From Megalopta genalis (taxonomy: Eukaryota; Arthropoda; Insecta; Hymenoptera; Halictidae), in assembly GCF_051020955.1 (NCBI RefSeq), contig NW_027477567.1:1-64000 (forward strand): a stretch of 64,000 bases of DNA, given 5' to 3'. The first letter of the stretch is position 1, and each line of letters starts with the position of its first letter. The position numbers were made by a program, and so were the translations under genes. The notes beneath the pieces are model-generated. The model searched no databases, was not told the DNA's origin, and worked only from the letters and a program-made list of their open reading frames with translations. This document shows positions 36,729 to 50,852 of the stretch, piece by piece.

Positions 36729-39451
36729 CTAAATCATGTATATCACAAGTATTTGAAGCTAAACCATTTGTTTCGCATGGTTTCGAAGATAAGCCTTCTA
36801 CTTCGCATTGATTTTAATCTAAATCATGTCTTTCGGATGGATTTAAAGGTAACTCGTTTGTTTCGCGTGCAGTTGAAGCTGAATCATGTATGTCACAAGT
36901 ATTTGAAGCTAAACTATTCGTTTCGCATGGATTCGAAGATCAGCCTTCTACTTCGCATTGAGTTGATGCTAAATCATGTGTTTCGCATGGATTTGACGCT
37001 AACTCGTTTGTTTCGCATGCTGTTGAAGCTAAATCATGTATATCACAAGTATTTGAAGCTAAACCATTTGTATCGCATGGGATCGAAGATAAGCCTCCTA
37101 CTTCGCATTGATTTGAAGCTAAATCAGGTTTTTCGCATGGATTTGAAGCTAACTCGTTTGTTTCGCATGCTGTTGAAGCTAAATCATATATATCACAAGT
37201 ATTTGAAGCTAAACCATTTGTTTCGCATTTATTCGATGCTAAGCCTTCTACTTCGCATTGATTTGAGGCTAAATCATGTGTTTCGGTCGGTTTTTAAGCT
37301 AACTCGTTTGTTTCGCATGCTGTTGAAGCTAAATCATGTATATCACAAGTATTTGAAGCTAAACCATTTGTATCGGATGGGATCGAAGATAAGCCTCCTA
37401 CTTCGCATTGATTTGAAGCTAAATCACGTGTTTCGCATGGACTTGAAGCTAACTCGTTTGTATCGCATGCAGTTGTAGCTAAATCATGTATATCACAAGT
37501 ATTTGAAGCTAAACCATTTGTTTCGCATGGATTCGAAGATAAGCCTTCTACTTCGCATTGATTTTAATCTAAATCATGTCTTTCGCATGGATTTAAAGGT
37601 AACTCGTTTGTTTCGCATGCAGTTGAAGCTGAATCATGTATGTCACAAGTATTTGAAGCTAAACTATTCGTTTCGCATGGATTCGAAGTTAACTCGTTTG
37701 TTTCGCATACAGTTGAAGCTAAATCACGTATATCACAAGTATTTGCAGCTAAACCATTTGTTTCGCATCGATACGAAGATAACCCTTCTACTTCGCATTG
37801 ATTTGAAGCTAAATCATGCATATCACAAGTATTTGAAGCTAAACCACTTGCTTCGCATGGATTCGATGATCAGCCTCCTACTTCGCATTGATTTGGTGCT
37901 AAATCATGTGTTTCGCATGGATTTGAAGCTAACTCGTTTGTTTCGCATGCTGTTGAAGCTAAATCATGTATATCACAAGTATTTGAAGCTATATCATACG
38001 TTTCGCATGGATTCCAAGATAACCCTTCTAATTCGCATTGAATTGAAGCTAAATCATGTGTTTCGCATGGATTTGAAGCTAACTCGTTTGTTTCGCATGC
38101 TGTTGAAGCAAAATCATATATATCACAAGTATTTGAAGCTAAATCATTTGTTACGCATGGATTCGAAGATCAGCCTTCTACTTCGCATTGAGTTGATGCT
38201 AAATCATGTGTTTCGCATGGATTTGAAGCTAACTCGTTTGTTTCGCATGCTGTTGAAGCTAAATCATGTATATCACAAGTATTTGAAGCTAAACCATTTG
38301 TATCGCATGGGATCGAAGATAAGCCTCCTACTTCGCATTGATTTGAAGCTAAATCAGGTTTTTCGCATGGATTTGAAGCTAACTCGTTTGTTTCGCATGC
38401 TGTTGAAGCTAAATCACATATATCACAATTATTTGAAGCTAAACCACCTGTTTCGCATTTATTCGAAGCTAAGCCTTCTACTTCGCATTGATTTGAGGCT
38501 AAATCATGTGTTTCGCTCGGTTTTGAAACTAACTCGTTTGTTTCGCATGCTGTTGAAGCTAAATCATGTATATCACAAGTATTTGAAGCTATATCATACG
38601 TTTCGCATGGATTCCAAGATAACCCTTCTAATTCGCATTGATTTGAATCTAAATAATGTGTTTCGCATGGATTTGAAGCTAACTCGTTTATTTCGCATGC
38701 TGTTGAAGCTAAATCATGTAATCACAAGTATTTGCAGCTAAACCATTTGTTACGCATGGATTCGAAGATCAGCCTTCTACTTCGCATTGATTTGAAGCTA
38801 AATCATGTGTTTCGCATGGATTTGAATCTAACTCGTTTATTTCGCATTCTGTTGAAGCTAAATCATGTATATCACAAGTATAAGAAGCTAATCCGTTTGT
38901 TTCGCATGGATTCGAAGATAAGCCTTCTACTTCGCATTGATTTGAAGCTAAATCAGGTTTTTCGCATGGATTTGAAGCTAACTCGTTTGTTTCGCATGCT
39001 GTTGAAGCTAAATCATATATATCACAAGTATTTGAAGCTAAACCATTTGTTTCGCATTTATTCGAAGCTAAGCCTTCTACTTCACATTGATTAGAGGCTA
39101 AATCATGTGTTTCGCTCGGTTTTGAAGCTAACTCGTTTGTTTCGCATGCTGTTGAAGCTAAATCATGTATATCACAAGTATTTGAAGCTATATCATACGT
39201 TTCGCATGGATTCCGAGATAACCCTTCTAATTCGCATTGATTTGAAGCTAAATCATGTGTTTCGCATGGATTTGAATCTAACTCGTTTGTTTCGGATGCT
39301 GTTGAAGTTAAATCATGTATATCACAAGTATTTGAAGCTATATCATTTGTTTCGCATGGATTCGAAGATAACACTTCTAATTCGCATTGATTTGAAGCTA
39401 AATCATGTGTTTCGCTTGGATTTGAAGCTAACTCGTTTTTTTCGCTAGTAG
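36729..39451. repeat. Mixed-unit stretch with shortened units
   Basis: Holds only repeat units, but the order is less regular than on the left. CATTGATTTTAATCT C subunits, GGATTTAAAGGTAACTC D subunits and GCAGTTGAAGCTGAATC E subunits form a recurrent trio. A B/D hybrid unit starts at 37,640. Near 37,801 a C subunit runs directly into CATGCATATCAC, skipping the following D and E. One CATGTAATCAC deletion allele is near 38,715. Confidence 0.8.
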
Positions 39452-39639
39452 TTGAAGCTAAATCATGCATATCACAAGTATTCGAAGCTATACCATTTGA
39501 TTCCCATGGTTTTGAAGCCAAGCTTTCTACATCGCATTGACTTGAAGATAAATCATGTGTTTCGCATGGATTCGAAGTTAACTCGTTTGTTTCGCATACA
39601 GTTGAAGCTAAATCACGTATATCACAAGTATTTGAAGCT

Positions 39640-40985
39640 AAACCATTTGTATCGCATGGGATCGAAGATAACCCTTCTAATTCGCATTGATTTGAAGCTA
39701 AATCATGTGTTTCGCATGGATTTGAAGCTAACTCGTTTGTTTCGCATGCTGTTGAAGCTAAATCATATATATCACAAGTATTTGAAGCTAAACCATTTGT
39801 TTCGCATTTATTCGATGCTAAGCCTTCTACTTCGCATTGATTTGAGGTTAAATCATGTGTTTCGCTCGGTTTTTAAGCTAACTCGTTTGTTTCGCATGCT
39901 GTTGAAGCTAAATCATGTATATCACAAGTATTTGAAGCTATATCATACGTTTCGCATGGATTCCAAGATAACCCTTCTAATTCGCATAGATTTGAAGATA
40001 AATCATGTGTTTCGCTTGGATTTGAATATAACTCATTTGTTTCGCAAGCTGTTGAAGCTAAATCATGTATATCACAAGTATTTGAAGCTAAACCATTTGT
40101 ATCGCATGGGATCGAAGATAAGCCTCCTACTTCGCATTGATTTGAAGCTAAATCATGTGTTTCGCATGGATTTGAAGCTAACTCGTTTGTTTCGCATGCT
40201 GTTGAAGCTAAATCTTATATATCACAAGTATTTGAAGCTAAACCATTTGTTTCGCATTTATTCGAAGCTAAGCCTTCTACTTCGCATTGATTTGAGGCTA
40301 AATCATGTGTTTCGCTCGGTTTTGAAGCTAACTCGTTTGTTTCGCATGCTGTTGAAGCTAAATCATGTATATCACACGTATTTGAAGCTATATCATACGT
40401 TTCGCATGGATTCCAAGATTTCACTTCTAATTCGCATTGATTTGAAGCTAAATCATGTGTTTCGCATGGATTTGAAGCTAACTCGTTTGTTTCGCATGCT
40501 GTTGAAGCTAAATCATGTATATCACAAGTATTTCAATCTAAACCATTTGTTACGCATGGATTCGAAGATCAGCCTTCTACTTCGCATTTATTTGATGATA
40601 AATCATGTGTTTCGCATGGATTTGAAGCTAACTCGTTTGTTTCGCATGCTGTTGAAGCTAAATCATGTATATCACAAGTATTTGAAGCTAAACCATTTGT
40701 ATCGGATGGGATCGAAGATAAGCCTCCTACTTCGCATTGATTTGAAGCTAAATCATGTGTTTCGCATGGATTTGAAGCTAACTCGTTTGTATGGCATGCA
40801 GTTGTAGCTAAATCATGTATATTACAAGTATTTGAAGCTAAACCATTTGTTTCGCATGGATTCGAAGATAAGCCTTCTACTTCGCATTGATTTTAATCTC
40901 AATCATGTCTTTCGCATGGATTTAAAGGTAACTCGTTTGTTTCGCATGCAGTTGAAGCTGAATCATGTATATCACAAGTATTTGA
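39640..40985. repeat. Segment repeated at about 56.7-58.1 kb and partly at 44.0-45.1 kb
   Basis: Matches 56,711-58,056 at offset 17,071, and from about 40,045 to 41,128 also matches 44,035-45,118 at offset 3,990. Diagnostic shared variants are CCAAGATTTCACTTC (about 40,412, 44,402 and 57,483) and CATGTATATCACACG (about 40,364, 44,354 and 57,435). The three copies are more similar to each other than to their neighbours. Confidence 0.84.
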
Positions 40986-41281
40986 AGCTAAACCATTTGT
41001 TTCGCATGGATTCGAAGATAAGCCTTCTACTTCGCATTGATTTTAATCTCAATCATGTCTTTCGCATGGATTTAAAGGTAACTCGTTTGTTTCGCATGCA
41101 GTTGAAGCTGAATCATGTATATCACAAGTATTTGAAGCTAAACCATTTGTTTCGCATGGATTCGAAGATAAGCCTTCTACTTCGCATTGATTTTAATCTC
41201 AATCATGTCTTTCGCATGGATTTAAAGGTAACTCGTTTGTTTCGCATGCAGTTGAAGCTGAATCATGTATGTCACAAGTAT
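40832..41281. repeat. Three near-identical 150-bp units in tandem
   Basis: Three successive units share CATTGATTTTAATCTC, ATGTCTTTCGCATGG, TTTAAAGGTAACTC and GCAGTTGAAGCTGAATC. The third differs mainly by CATGTATGTCAC at its end. The copy of this region near 44,822 has only two such units, so the count changes by whole units between otherwise matching segments. Confidence 0.88.
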
Positions 41282-44034
41282 TTGAAGCTAAACTATTCGT
41301 TTCGCATGGATTCGAAGTTAACTCGTTTGTTTCGCATACAGTTGAAGCTAAATCACGTATATCACAAGTATTTGCAGCTAAACCATTTGTTTCGCATCGA
41401 TACGAAGATAACCCTTCTACTTCGCATTGATTTGAAGCTAAATCATGTGTTTCGCATGGATTTGAATCTAACTCGTTTATTTCGCATGCTGTTGAAGCTA
41501 AATCATGTATATCACAAGTATAAGAAGCTAATCCGTTTGTTTCGCATGGATTCGAAGATAACACTTCGAATTCGCATTGATTTGAAGCTAAATCATGTGT
41601 TTCGCTTGGATTTGAAGCTAACTCGTTTTTTTCGCTAGTAGTTGAAGCTAAATCATGCATATCACAAGTATTTGAAGCTAAACCATTTGATTCCCATGGT
41701 TTTGAAGCCAAGCTTTCTACATCGCATTGACTTGAAGATAAATCATGTGTTTCGCATGGATTTGAAGATAACTCATTTGTTTCGCATGCTGTTGAAGCTA
41801 AATCATGTATATCACAAGTATTTGAAGCTAAACCACTTGCTTCGCATGGATTCGATGATCAGCCTCCTACTTCGCATTGATTTGGTGCTAAATCATGTGT
41901 TTCGCATGGATTTGAAGCTAACTCGTTTGTTTCGCATGCTGTTGAAGCTAAATCATGTATATCACAAGTATTTGAAGCTATATCATACGTTTCGCATGGA
42001 TTCCAAGATAACCCTTCTAATTCGCATTGATTTGAAGCTAAATCATGTGTTTCGCATGGATTTGAAGCTAACTCGTTTGTTTCGCATGCTGTTGAAGCTA
42101 AATCATATATATCACAAGTATTTGAAGCTAAATCATTTGTTACGCATGGATTCGAAGATCAGCCTTCTACTTCGCATTGAGTTGATGCTAAATCATGTGT
42201 TTCGCATGGATTTGAAGCTAACTCGTTTGTTTCGCATGCTATTGAAGCTAAATCATGTATATCACAAGTATTTGAAGCTAAACCATTTGTATCGCATGGG
42301 ATCGAAGATAAGCCTCCTACTTCGCATTGATTTGAAGCTAAATCATGTGTTTCGCATGGATTTGAAGCTAACTCGTTTGTTTCGCATGCTGTTGAAGCTA
42401 AATCATATATATCACAAGTATTTGAAGCTAAACCATTTGTTTCGCATTTATTCGATGCTAAGCCTTCTACTTCGCATTGATTTGAGGCTAAATCATGTGT
42501 TTCGCTCGGTTTTGAAGCTAACTCGTTTGTTTCGCATGCTGTTGAAGCTAAATCATGTATATCACAAGTATTTGAAGCTATATCATACGTTTCGCATGGA
42601 TTCCAAGATAACCCTTCTAATTCGCATAGATTTGAAGATAAATCATGTGTTTCGCTTGGATTTGAATATAACTCATTCGTTTCGCATGCTGTTGAAGCTA
42701 AATCATGTACATCACAAGTATTTGAAGCTGAACCATTTGCTTCGCATGGATTCGAAGATCAGCCTTCTACTTCGCATTGATTTGATGCTAAATCATGTGT
42801 TTCGCATGGATTTGAAGCTAACTCGTTTGTTTCGCATGCTGTTGAAGCTAAATCATGTATACCACAAGTATTTGAAGCTATATCATACGTTTCGCATGGA
42901 TTCCAAGATAACCCTTCTAATTCGCATTGATTTGAAGCTAAATCATGTGTTTCGCATGGATTTGAAGCTAACTCGTTTATTTCGCATGTTGTTGAAGCTA
43001 AATAATGTATATCACAAGTATAAGAAGCTAATCCATTTGTTTCGCATGGATTCGAAGATATGCTTACTTCTTCGCATTGATTTGAAGCTAGATCATGTGT
43101 TTCGCATGGATTTGAATCTAACTCGTTTGTTTCGCATGCTGTTGAAGCTAAATCATGTAATCACAAGTATTTGCAGCTAAACCATTTGTTACGCATGGAT
43201 TCGAAGATCAGCCTTCTACTTCGCATTGATTTGAAGCTAAATCATGTGTTTCGCATGGATTTGAATCTAACTCGTTTATTTCGCATTCTGTTGAAGCTAA
43301 ATCATGTATATCACAAGTATAAGAAGCTAATCCGTTTGTTTCGCATGGATTCGAAGATAAGCCTTCTACTTCGCATTGATTTGAAGCTAAATCAGGTTTT
43401 TCGCATGGATTTGAAGCTAACTCGTTTGTTTCGCATGCTGTTGAAGCTAAATCATATATATCACAAGTATTTGAAGCTAAACCATTTGTTTCGCATTTAT
43501 TCGAAGCTAAGCCTTCTACTTCCCATTGATTTGAGGCTAAATCATGTGTTTCGCTCGGTTTTGAAGCTAACTCGTTTGTTTCGCATGCTGTTGAAGCTAA
43601 ATCATGTATAGCACAAGTATTTGAAGCTATATCATACGTTTCGCATGGATTCCAAGATAACCCTTCTAATTCGCATTGATTTGAAGCTAAATCATGTGTT
43701 TCGCATGGATTTGAATCTAACTCGTTTGTTTCGGATGCTGTTGAAGTTAAATCATGTATATCACAAGTATTTGAAGCTATATCATTTGTTTCGCATGGAT
43801 TCGAAGATAATACTTCTAATTCGCATTGATTTGAAGCTAAATCATGTGTTTCGCTTGGATTTGAAGCTAACTCGTTTTTTTCGCTAGTAGTTGAAGCTAA
43901 ATCATGCATATCACAAGTATTCGAAGCTAAACCATTTGATTCCCATGGTTTTATAAGCCAAGCTTTCTACATCGCATTGACTTGAAGATAAATCATGTGT
44001 TTCGCATGGATTCGAAGTTAACTCGTTTGTTTCG

Positions 44035-45118
44035 CATACAGTTGAAGCTAAATCACGTATATCACAAGTATTTGAAGCTAAACCATTTGTATTGCATGGG
44101 ATCGAAGATAAGCCTCCTACTTCGCATTGATTTGAAGCTAAATCAGGTTTTTCGCATGGATTTGAAGCTAACTCGTTTGTTTCGCATGCTGTTGAAGCTA
44201 AATCATATATATCACAAGTATTTGAAGCTAAACCATTTGTTTCGCATTTATTCGAAGCTAAGCCTTCTACTTCGCATTGATTTGAGGCTAAATCATGTGT
44301 TTCGCTCGGTTTTGAAGCTAACTCGTTTGTTTCGCATGCTGTTGAAGCTAAATCATGTATATCACACGTATTTGAAGCTATATCATACGTTTCGCATGGA
44401 TTCCAAGATTTCACTTCTAATTCGCATTGATTTGAAGCTAAATCATGTGTTTCGCATGGATTTGAAGCTAACTCGTTTGTTTCGCATGCTGTTGAAGCTA
44501 AATCATGTATATCACAAGTATTTCAATCTAAACCATTTGTTACGCATGGATTCGAAGATCAGCCTTCTACTTCGCATTTATTTGATGATAAATCATGTGT
44601 TTCGCATGGATTTGAAGCTAACTCGTTTGTTTCGCATGCTGTTGAAGCTAAATCATGTATATCACAAGTATTTGAAGCTAAACCATTTGTATCGGATGGG
44701 ATCGAAGATAAGCCTCCTACTTCGCATTGATTTGAAGCTAAATCATGTGTTTCGCATGGATTTGAAGCTAACTCGTTTGTATGGCATGCAGTTGTAGCTA
44801 AATCATGTATATTACAAGTATTTGAAGCTAAACCATTTGTTTCGCATGGATTCGAAGATAAGCCTTCTACTTCGCATTGATTTTAATCTCAATCATGTCT
44901 TTCGCATGGATTTAAAGGTAACTCGTTTGTTTCGCATGCAGTTGAAGCTGAATCATGTATATCACAAGTATTTGAAGCTAAACCATTTGTTTCGCATGGA
45001 TTCGAAGATAAGCCTTCTACTTCGCATTGATTTTAATCTCAATCATGTCTTTCGCATGGATTTAAAGGTAACTCGTTTGTTTCGCATGCAGTTGAAGCTG
45101 AATCATGTATATCACAAG
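44035..45118. repeat. Copy of 40,045-41,128
   Basis: Matches at offset 3,990, with differences such as GTATTGCATGGG near 44,090 and AAATCAGGTTTTTCG near 44,143. It ends where the A/C hybrid subunit at 45,109 begins. Just upstream, TTTTATAAGCC at about 43,949 is a 1-bp insertion in the landmark at 43,891, seen only there. Confidence 0.84.
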
Positions 45119-45138
45119 TATTTGAAGATAAATCATGT
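45109..45138. repeat. A/C hybrid subunit (representative of 5)
   Basis: Begins as type A (ATATCACAAGTATTTGAAG) and ends as type C (ATAAATCATGT), so B and most of C are missing and the unit is 60 bp shorter. The next D subunit carries TTTCGGTTGGATTTGAATA. The same hybrid starts at 46,249, 48,439, 56,150 and 58,040, again with the CGGTTGG neighbour, so it is a propagated recombinant. Confidence 0.88.
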
Positions 45139-48100
45139 GTTTCGGTTGGATTTGAATATAACTCATTCGTTTCGCATGCTGTTGAAGCTAAATCATGTAC
45201 ATCACAAGTATTTGAAGCTGAACCATTTGCTTCGCATGGATTCGAAGATCAGCCTTCTACTTCGCATTGATTTGAAGATAAATCATGTGTTTCGCTTGGA
45301 TTTGAATATAACTCATTTGTTTCGCATGCTGTTGAAGCTAAATCATGTATATCACAAGTATTTGAAGCTAAACCATTTGTATCGCATGGGATCGAAGATA
45401 AGCCTCCTACTTCGCATTGATTTGAAGCTAAATCATGTGTTTCGCATGGATTTGAAGCTAACTCGTTTGTTTCGCATGCTGTTGTAGCTAAATCATGTAT
45501 ATCACAAGTATTTGAAGCTATATCATACGTTCCGCATGGATTCCAAGATAACCCTTCTAATTCGCATAGATTTGAAGATAAATCATGTGTTTCGCTTGGA
45601 TTTGAATATAACTCATTTGTTTCGCATGCTGTTGAAGCTAAATCATGTATATCACAAGTATTTGAAGCTAAACCACTTGCTTCGCATGGATTCGATGATC
45701 AGCCTCCTACTTCGCATTGATTTGGTGCTAAATCATGTGTTTCGCATGGATTTGAAGCTAACTCGTTTGTTTCGCATGCTGTTGAAGCTAAATCATGTAT
45801 ATCACAAGTATTTGAAGCTATATCATACGTTTCGCATGGATTCCAAGATAACTCTTCTAATTCGCATTGATTTGAAGCTAAATCATGTGTTTCGCATGAA
45901 TTTGAAGCTAACTCGTTTGTTTCGCATGCTGTTGAAGCTAAATCATGTATATCACAAGTATTTGAAGCTAAACCATTTGTATCGGATGGGATCGAAGATA
46001 AGCCTCCTACTTCGCATTGATTTGAAGCTAAATCATGTGTTTCGCATGAATTTGAAGCTAACTCGTTTGTATCGCATGCAGTTGTAGCTAAATCATGTAT
46101 ATCACAAGTATTTGAAGCTAAACCATTTGTTTCGCATGGATTCGAAGATAAGCCTTCTACTTCGCATTGATTTTAATCTCAATCATGTCTTTCGCATGGA
46201 TTTAAAGGTAACTCGTTTGTTTCGCATGCAGTTGAAGCTGAATCATGTATATCACAAGTATTTGAAGATAAATCATGTGTTTCGGTTGGATTTGAATATA
46301 ACTCATTCGTTTCACATGCTGTTGAAGCTAAATCATGTATATCACAAGTATTTGAAGCTGAACCATTTGCTTCGCATGGATTCGAAGATCAGCCTTCTAC
46401 TTCGCATTGATTTGATGCTAAATCATGTGTTTCGCGTGGATTTGAAGCTAACTCGTTTGTTTCGCATGCTGTTGAAGCTAAATCATGTATACCACAAGTA
46501 TTTGAAGCTATATCATACGTTTCGCATGGATTCCAAGATAACCCTTCTAATTCGCATTGATTTGAAGCTAAATCATGTGTTTCGCTTGGATTTGAAGCTA
46601 ACTCGTTTTTTTCGCTAGTAGTTGAAGCTAAATCATGCATATCACAAGTATTTGAAGCTAAACCATTTGATTCCCATGGTTTTGAAGCCAAGCTTTCTAC
46701 ATCGCATTGACTTGAAGATAAATCATGTGTTTCGCTTGGATTTGAAGATAACTCATTTGTTTCGCATGCTGTTGAAGCTAAATCATGTATATCACAAGTA
46801 TTTGAAGCTAAACCACTTGCTTCGCATGGATTCGATGATCAGCCTCCTACTTCGCATTGATTTGGTGCTAAATCATGTGTTTCGCATGGATTTGAAGCTA
46901 ACTCGTTTGTTTCGCATGCTGTTGAAGCTAAATCATGTATATCACAAGTATTTGAAGCTATATCATACGTTTCGCATGGATTCCAAGATAACCCTTCTAA
47001 TTCGCATTGATTTGAAGCTAAATCATGTGTTTCGCATTGATTTGAAGCTAACTCGTTTGTTTCGCATGCTGTTGAAGCTAAATCATATATATCACAAGTA
47101 TTTGAAGCTAAACCATTTGTTACGCATGGATTCGAAGATCAGTCTTCTACTTCGCATTGAGTTGATGCTAAATCATGTGTTTCGCATGGATTTGAAGCTA
47201 AATCGTTTGTTTCGCATGCTGTTGAAGCTAAATCATGTATATCACAAGTATTTGAAGCTAAACCATTTGTATCGCATGGGATCGAAGATAAGCCTCCTAC
47301 TTCGCATTGATTTGAAGCTAAATCATGTGTTTCGCATGGATTTGAATATAACTCATTTGTTTCGCATGCTGTTGAAGCTAAATCATGTATATCACAAGTA
47401 TTTGAAGCTAAACCATTTGTATCGCATGGGATCGAAGATAAGCCTCCTACTTCGCATTGATTTGAAGCTAAATCATGTGTTTCGCATGGATTTGAAGCTA
47501 ACTCGTTTGTTTCGCATGCTGTTGAAGCTAAATCATGTATATCACAAGTATTTGAAGCTATATCATACGTTCCGCATGGATTCCAAGATAACCCTTCTAA
47601 TTCGCATAGATTTGAAGATAAATCATGTGTTTCGCTTGGATTTGAATATAACTCATTTGTTTCGCATGCTGTTGAAGCTAAATCATGTATATCACAAGTA
47701 TTTGAAGCTGAACCATTTGCTTCGCATGGATTCGAAGATCAGCCTTCTACTTCGCATTGATTTGATGCTAAATCATGTGTTTCGCATGGATTTGAAGCTA
47801 ACTCGTTTGTTTCGCATGCTGTTGAAGCTAAATCATGTATACCACAAGTATTTGAAGCTATATCATACGTTTCGCATGGATTCCAAGATAACCCTTCTAA
47901 TTCGCATTGATTTGAAGCTAAATCATGTGTTTCGCATGGATTTGAAGCTAACTCATTTATTTCGCATGTTGTTGAAGCTAAATCATCTATATCACAAGTA
48001 TTTCATTCTAAACCATTTGTTACGCATGGATTCGACGATCAGCCTTCTACTTCGCATTTATTTGATGATAAATCATGTGTTTCGCATGGATTTGAAGCTA

Positions 48101-50852
48101 ACTCGTTTGTTTCGCATGCTGTTGAAGCTAAATCATGTATATCACAAGTATTTGAAGCTAAACCATTTGTATCGGATGGGATCGAAGATTAGCCTCCTAC
48201 TTCGCATTGATTTGAAGCTAAATCATGTGTTTCGCATGAATTTGAAGCTAACTCGTTTGTATCGCATGCAGTTGTAGCTAAATCATGTATATCACAAGTA
48301 TTTGAAGCTAAACCATTTGTTTCGCATGGATTCGAAGATAAGCCTTCTACTTCGCATTGATTTTAATCTCAATCATGTCTTTCGCATGGATTTAAAGGTA
48401 ACTCGTTTGTTTCGCATGCAGTTGAAGCTGAATCATGTATATCACAAGTATTTGAAGATAAATCATGTGTTTCGGTTGGATTTGAATATAATTCATTCGT
48501 TTCGCATGCTGTTGAAGCTAAATCATGTATATCACAAGTATTTGAAGCTGAACCATTTGCTTCGCATGGATTCGAAGATCAGCCTTCTACTTCGCATTGA
48601 TTTGATGCTAAATCATGTGTTTCGCATGGATTTGAAGCTAACTCGTTTGTTTCGCATGCTGTTGAAGCTAAATCATGTATACCACAAGTATTTGAAGCTA
48701 TATCATACGTTTCGCATGGATTCCAAGATAACCCTTCTAATTCGCATTGATTTGAAGCTAAATCATGTGTTTCGCATGGATTTGAAGCTAACTCATTTAT
48801 TTCGCATGTTGTTGAAGCTAAATAATGCATATCACAAGTATAAGAAGCTAATCCATTTGTTTCGCATGGATTCGAAGATATGCTTACTTCTTCGCATTGA
48901 TTTGAAGCTAAATCATGTGTTTCGCATGGATTTGAATCTAACTCGTTTCTTTCGGATGCTGTTGAAGTTAAATCATGTATATCACAAGTATTTGAAGCTA
49001 TATCATTTGTTTCGCATGGATTCGAAGATAACACTTCTAATTCGCATTGATTTGAAGCTAAATCATGTGTTTCGCATGGATTTGAAGCTAACTCGTTTGT
49101 TTCGCATGCTGTTGAAGCTAAATCATGTATATCACAAGTATTTGAAGCTATATCATACGTTTCGCATGGATTCCAAGATAACCCTTCTAATTCGCATTGA
49201 TTTGAAGCTAAATCATGTGTTTCGCATGGATTTGAAGCTAACTCGTTTGTTTCGCATGCTGTTGAAGCTAAATCATATATATCACAAGTATTTGAAGCTA
49301 AACCATTTGTTACGCATGGATTCGAAGATCAGCCTTCTACTTCGCATTGAGTTGATGCTAAATCATGTGTTTCGCATGGATTTGAAGCTAACTCGTTTGT
49401 TTCGCATGCTGTTGAAGCTAAATCATGTATATCACAAGTATTTGAAGCTAAACCATTTGTATCGCATGGGATCGAAGATAAGCCTCCTACTTCGCATTGA
49501 TTTGAAGCTAAATCATGTGTTTCGCATGGATTTGAAGCTAACTCGTTTGTTTCGCATGCTGTTTGAAGATAAATCATATATATCACAAGTATTTGAAGCT
49601 AAACCATTTGTCTCGCATTTATTCGAAGCTAAGCCTTCTACTTCGCATTGATTTGAGGCTAAATCATGTGTTTCGCTCGGTTTTGAAGCTAACTCGTTTG
49701 TTTCGCATGCTGTTGAAGCTAAATCATGTATATCACAAGTATTTGAAGCTATATCATACGTTTCGCATGGATTCCAAGATAACCCTTCTATTTCGCATTG
49801 ATTTGAAGCTAAATCATGTGTTTCGCATGGATTTGAAGCTAACTCGTTTGTTTCGCATGCTGTTGAAGCTAAATCATGTATATCACAAGTATTTGAAGCT
49901 AAACCATTTGTATCGGATGGGATCGAAGATAAGCCTCCTACTTCGCATTGATTTGAAGCTAAACCAGGTTTTTCGCATGGATTTGAAGCTAACTCGTTTG
50001 TTTCGCATGCTGTTGAAGCTAAATCATATATATCACAAGTATTTGAAGCTAAACCATTTGTTTCGCATTTATTCGATGCTAAGCCTTTTACTTCGCATTG
50101 ATTTGAGGCTAAATCATGTGTTTCGGTCGGTTTTTAAGCTAACTCGTTTGTTTCGCATGCTGTTGAAGCTAAATCATGTATATCACAAGTATTTGAAGCT
50201 AAACCGTTTGTATCGGATGGGATCGAAGATAAGCCTCCTACTTCGCATTGATTTGAAGCTAAATCATGTGTTTCGCATGGATTTGAAGCTAACTCGTTTG
50301 TATCGCATGCAGTTGTAGCTAAATCATGTATATCACAAGTATTTGAAGCTAAACCATTAGTTTCGCATGGATTCGAAGATAAGCCTTCTACTTCGCATTG
50401 ATTTTAATCTAAATCATGTCTTTCGCATGGATTTAAAGGTAACTCGTTTGTTTCGCATGCAGTTGAAGCTGAATCATGTATGTCACAAGTATTTGAAGCT
50501 AAACTATTCGTTTCGCATGGATTCGAAGTTAACTCGTTTGTTTCGCATACAGTTGAAGCTAAATCACGTATATCACAAGTATTTGCAGCTAAACCATTTG
50601 TTTCGCATCGATACGAAGATAACCCTTCTACTTCGCATTGATTTGAAGCTAAATCATGTGTTTCGCATGGATTTGAATCTAACTCGTTTATTTCGCATGC
50701 TGTTGAAGCTAAATCATGTATATCACAAGTATAAGAAGCTAATCCGTTTGTTTCGCATGGATTCGAAGATAACACTTCTAATTCGCATTGATTTGAAGCT
50801 AAATCATGTGTTTCGCTTGGATTTGAAGCTAACTCGTTTTTTTCGCTAGTAG
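45139..50852. repeat. Mixed-unit stretch between 45.1 and 50.9 kb
   Basis: Only repeat units. It includes the landmark at 46,622 with its typical following kilobase, two more A/C hybrids, the B/D hybrid at 50,480 and a private 1-bp insertion GCTGTTTGAAG near 49,560 that shifts the register. CGCATGAATTTG D subunits and GTTGTAGC E subunits recur. Confidence 0.8.
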
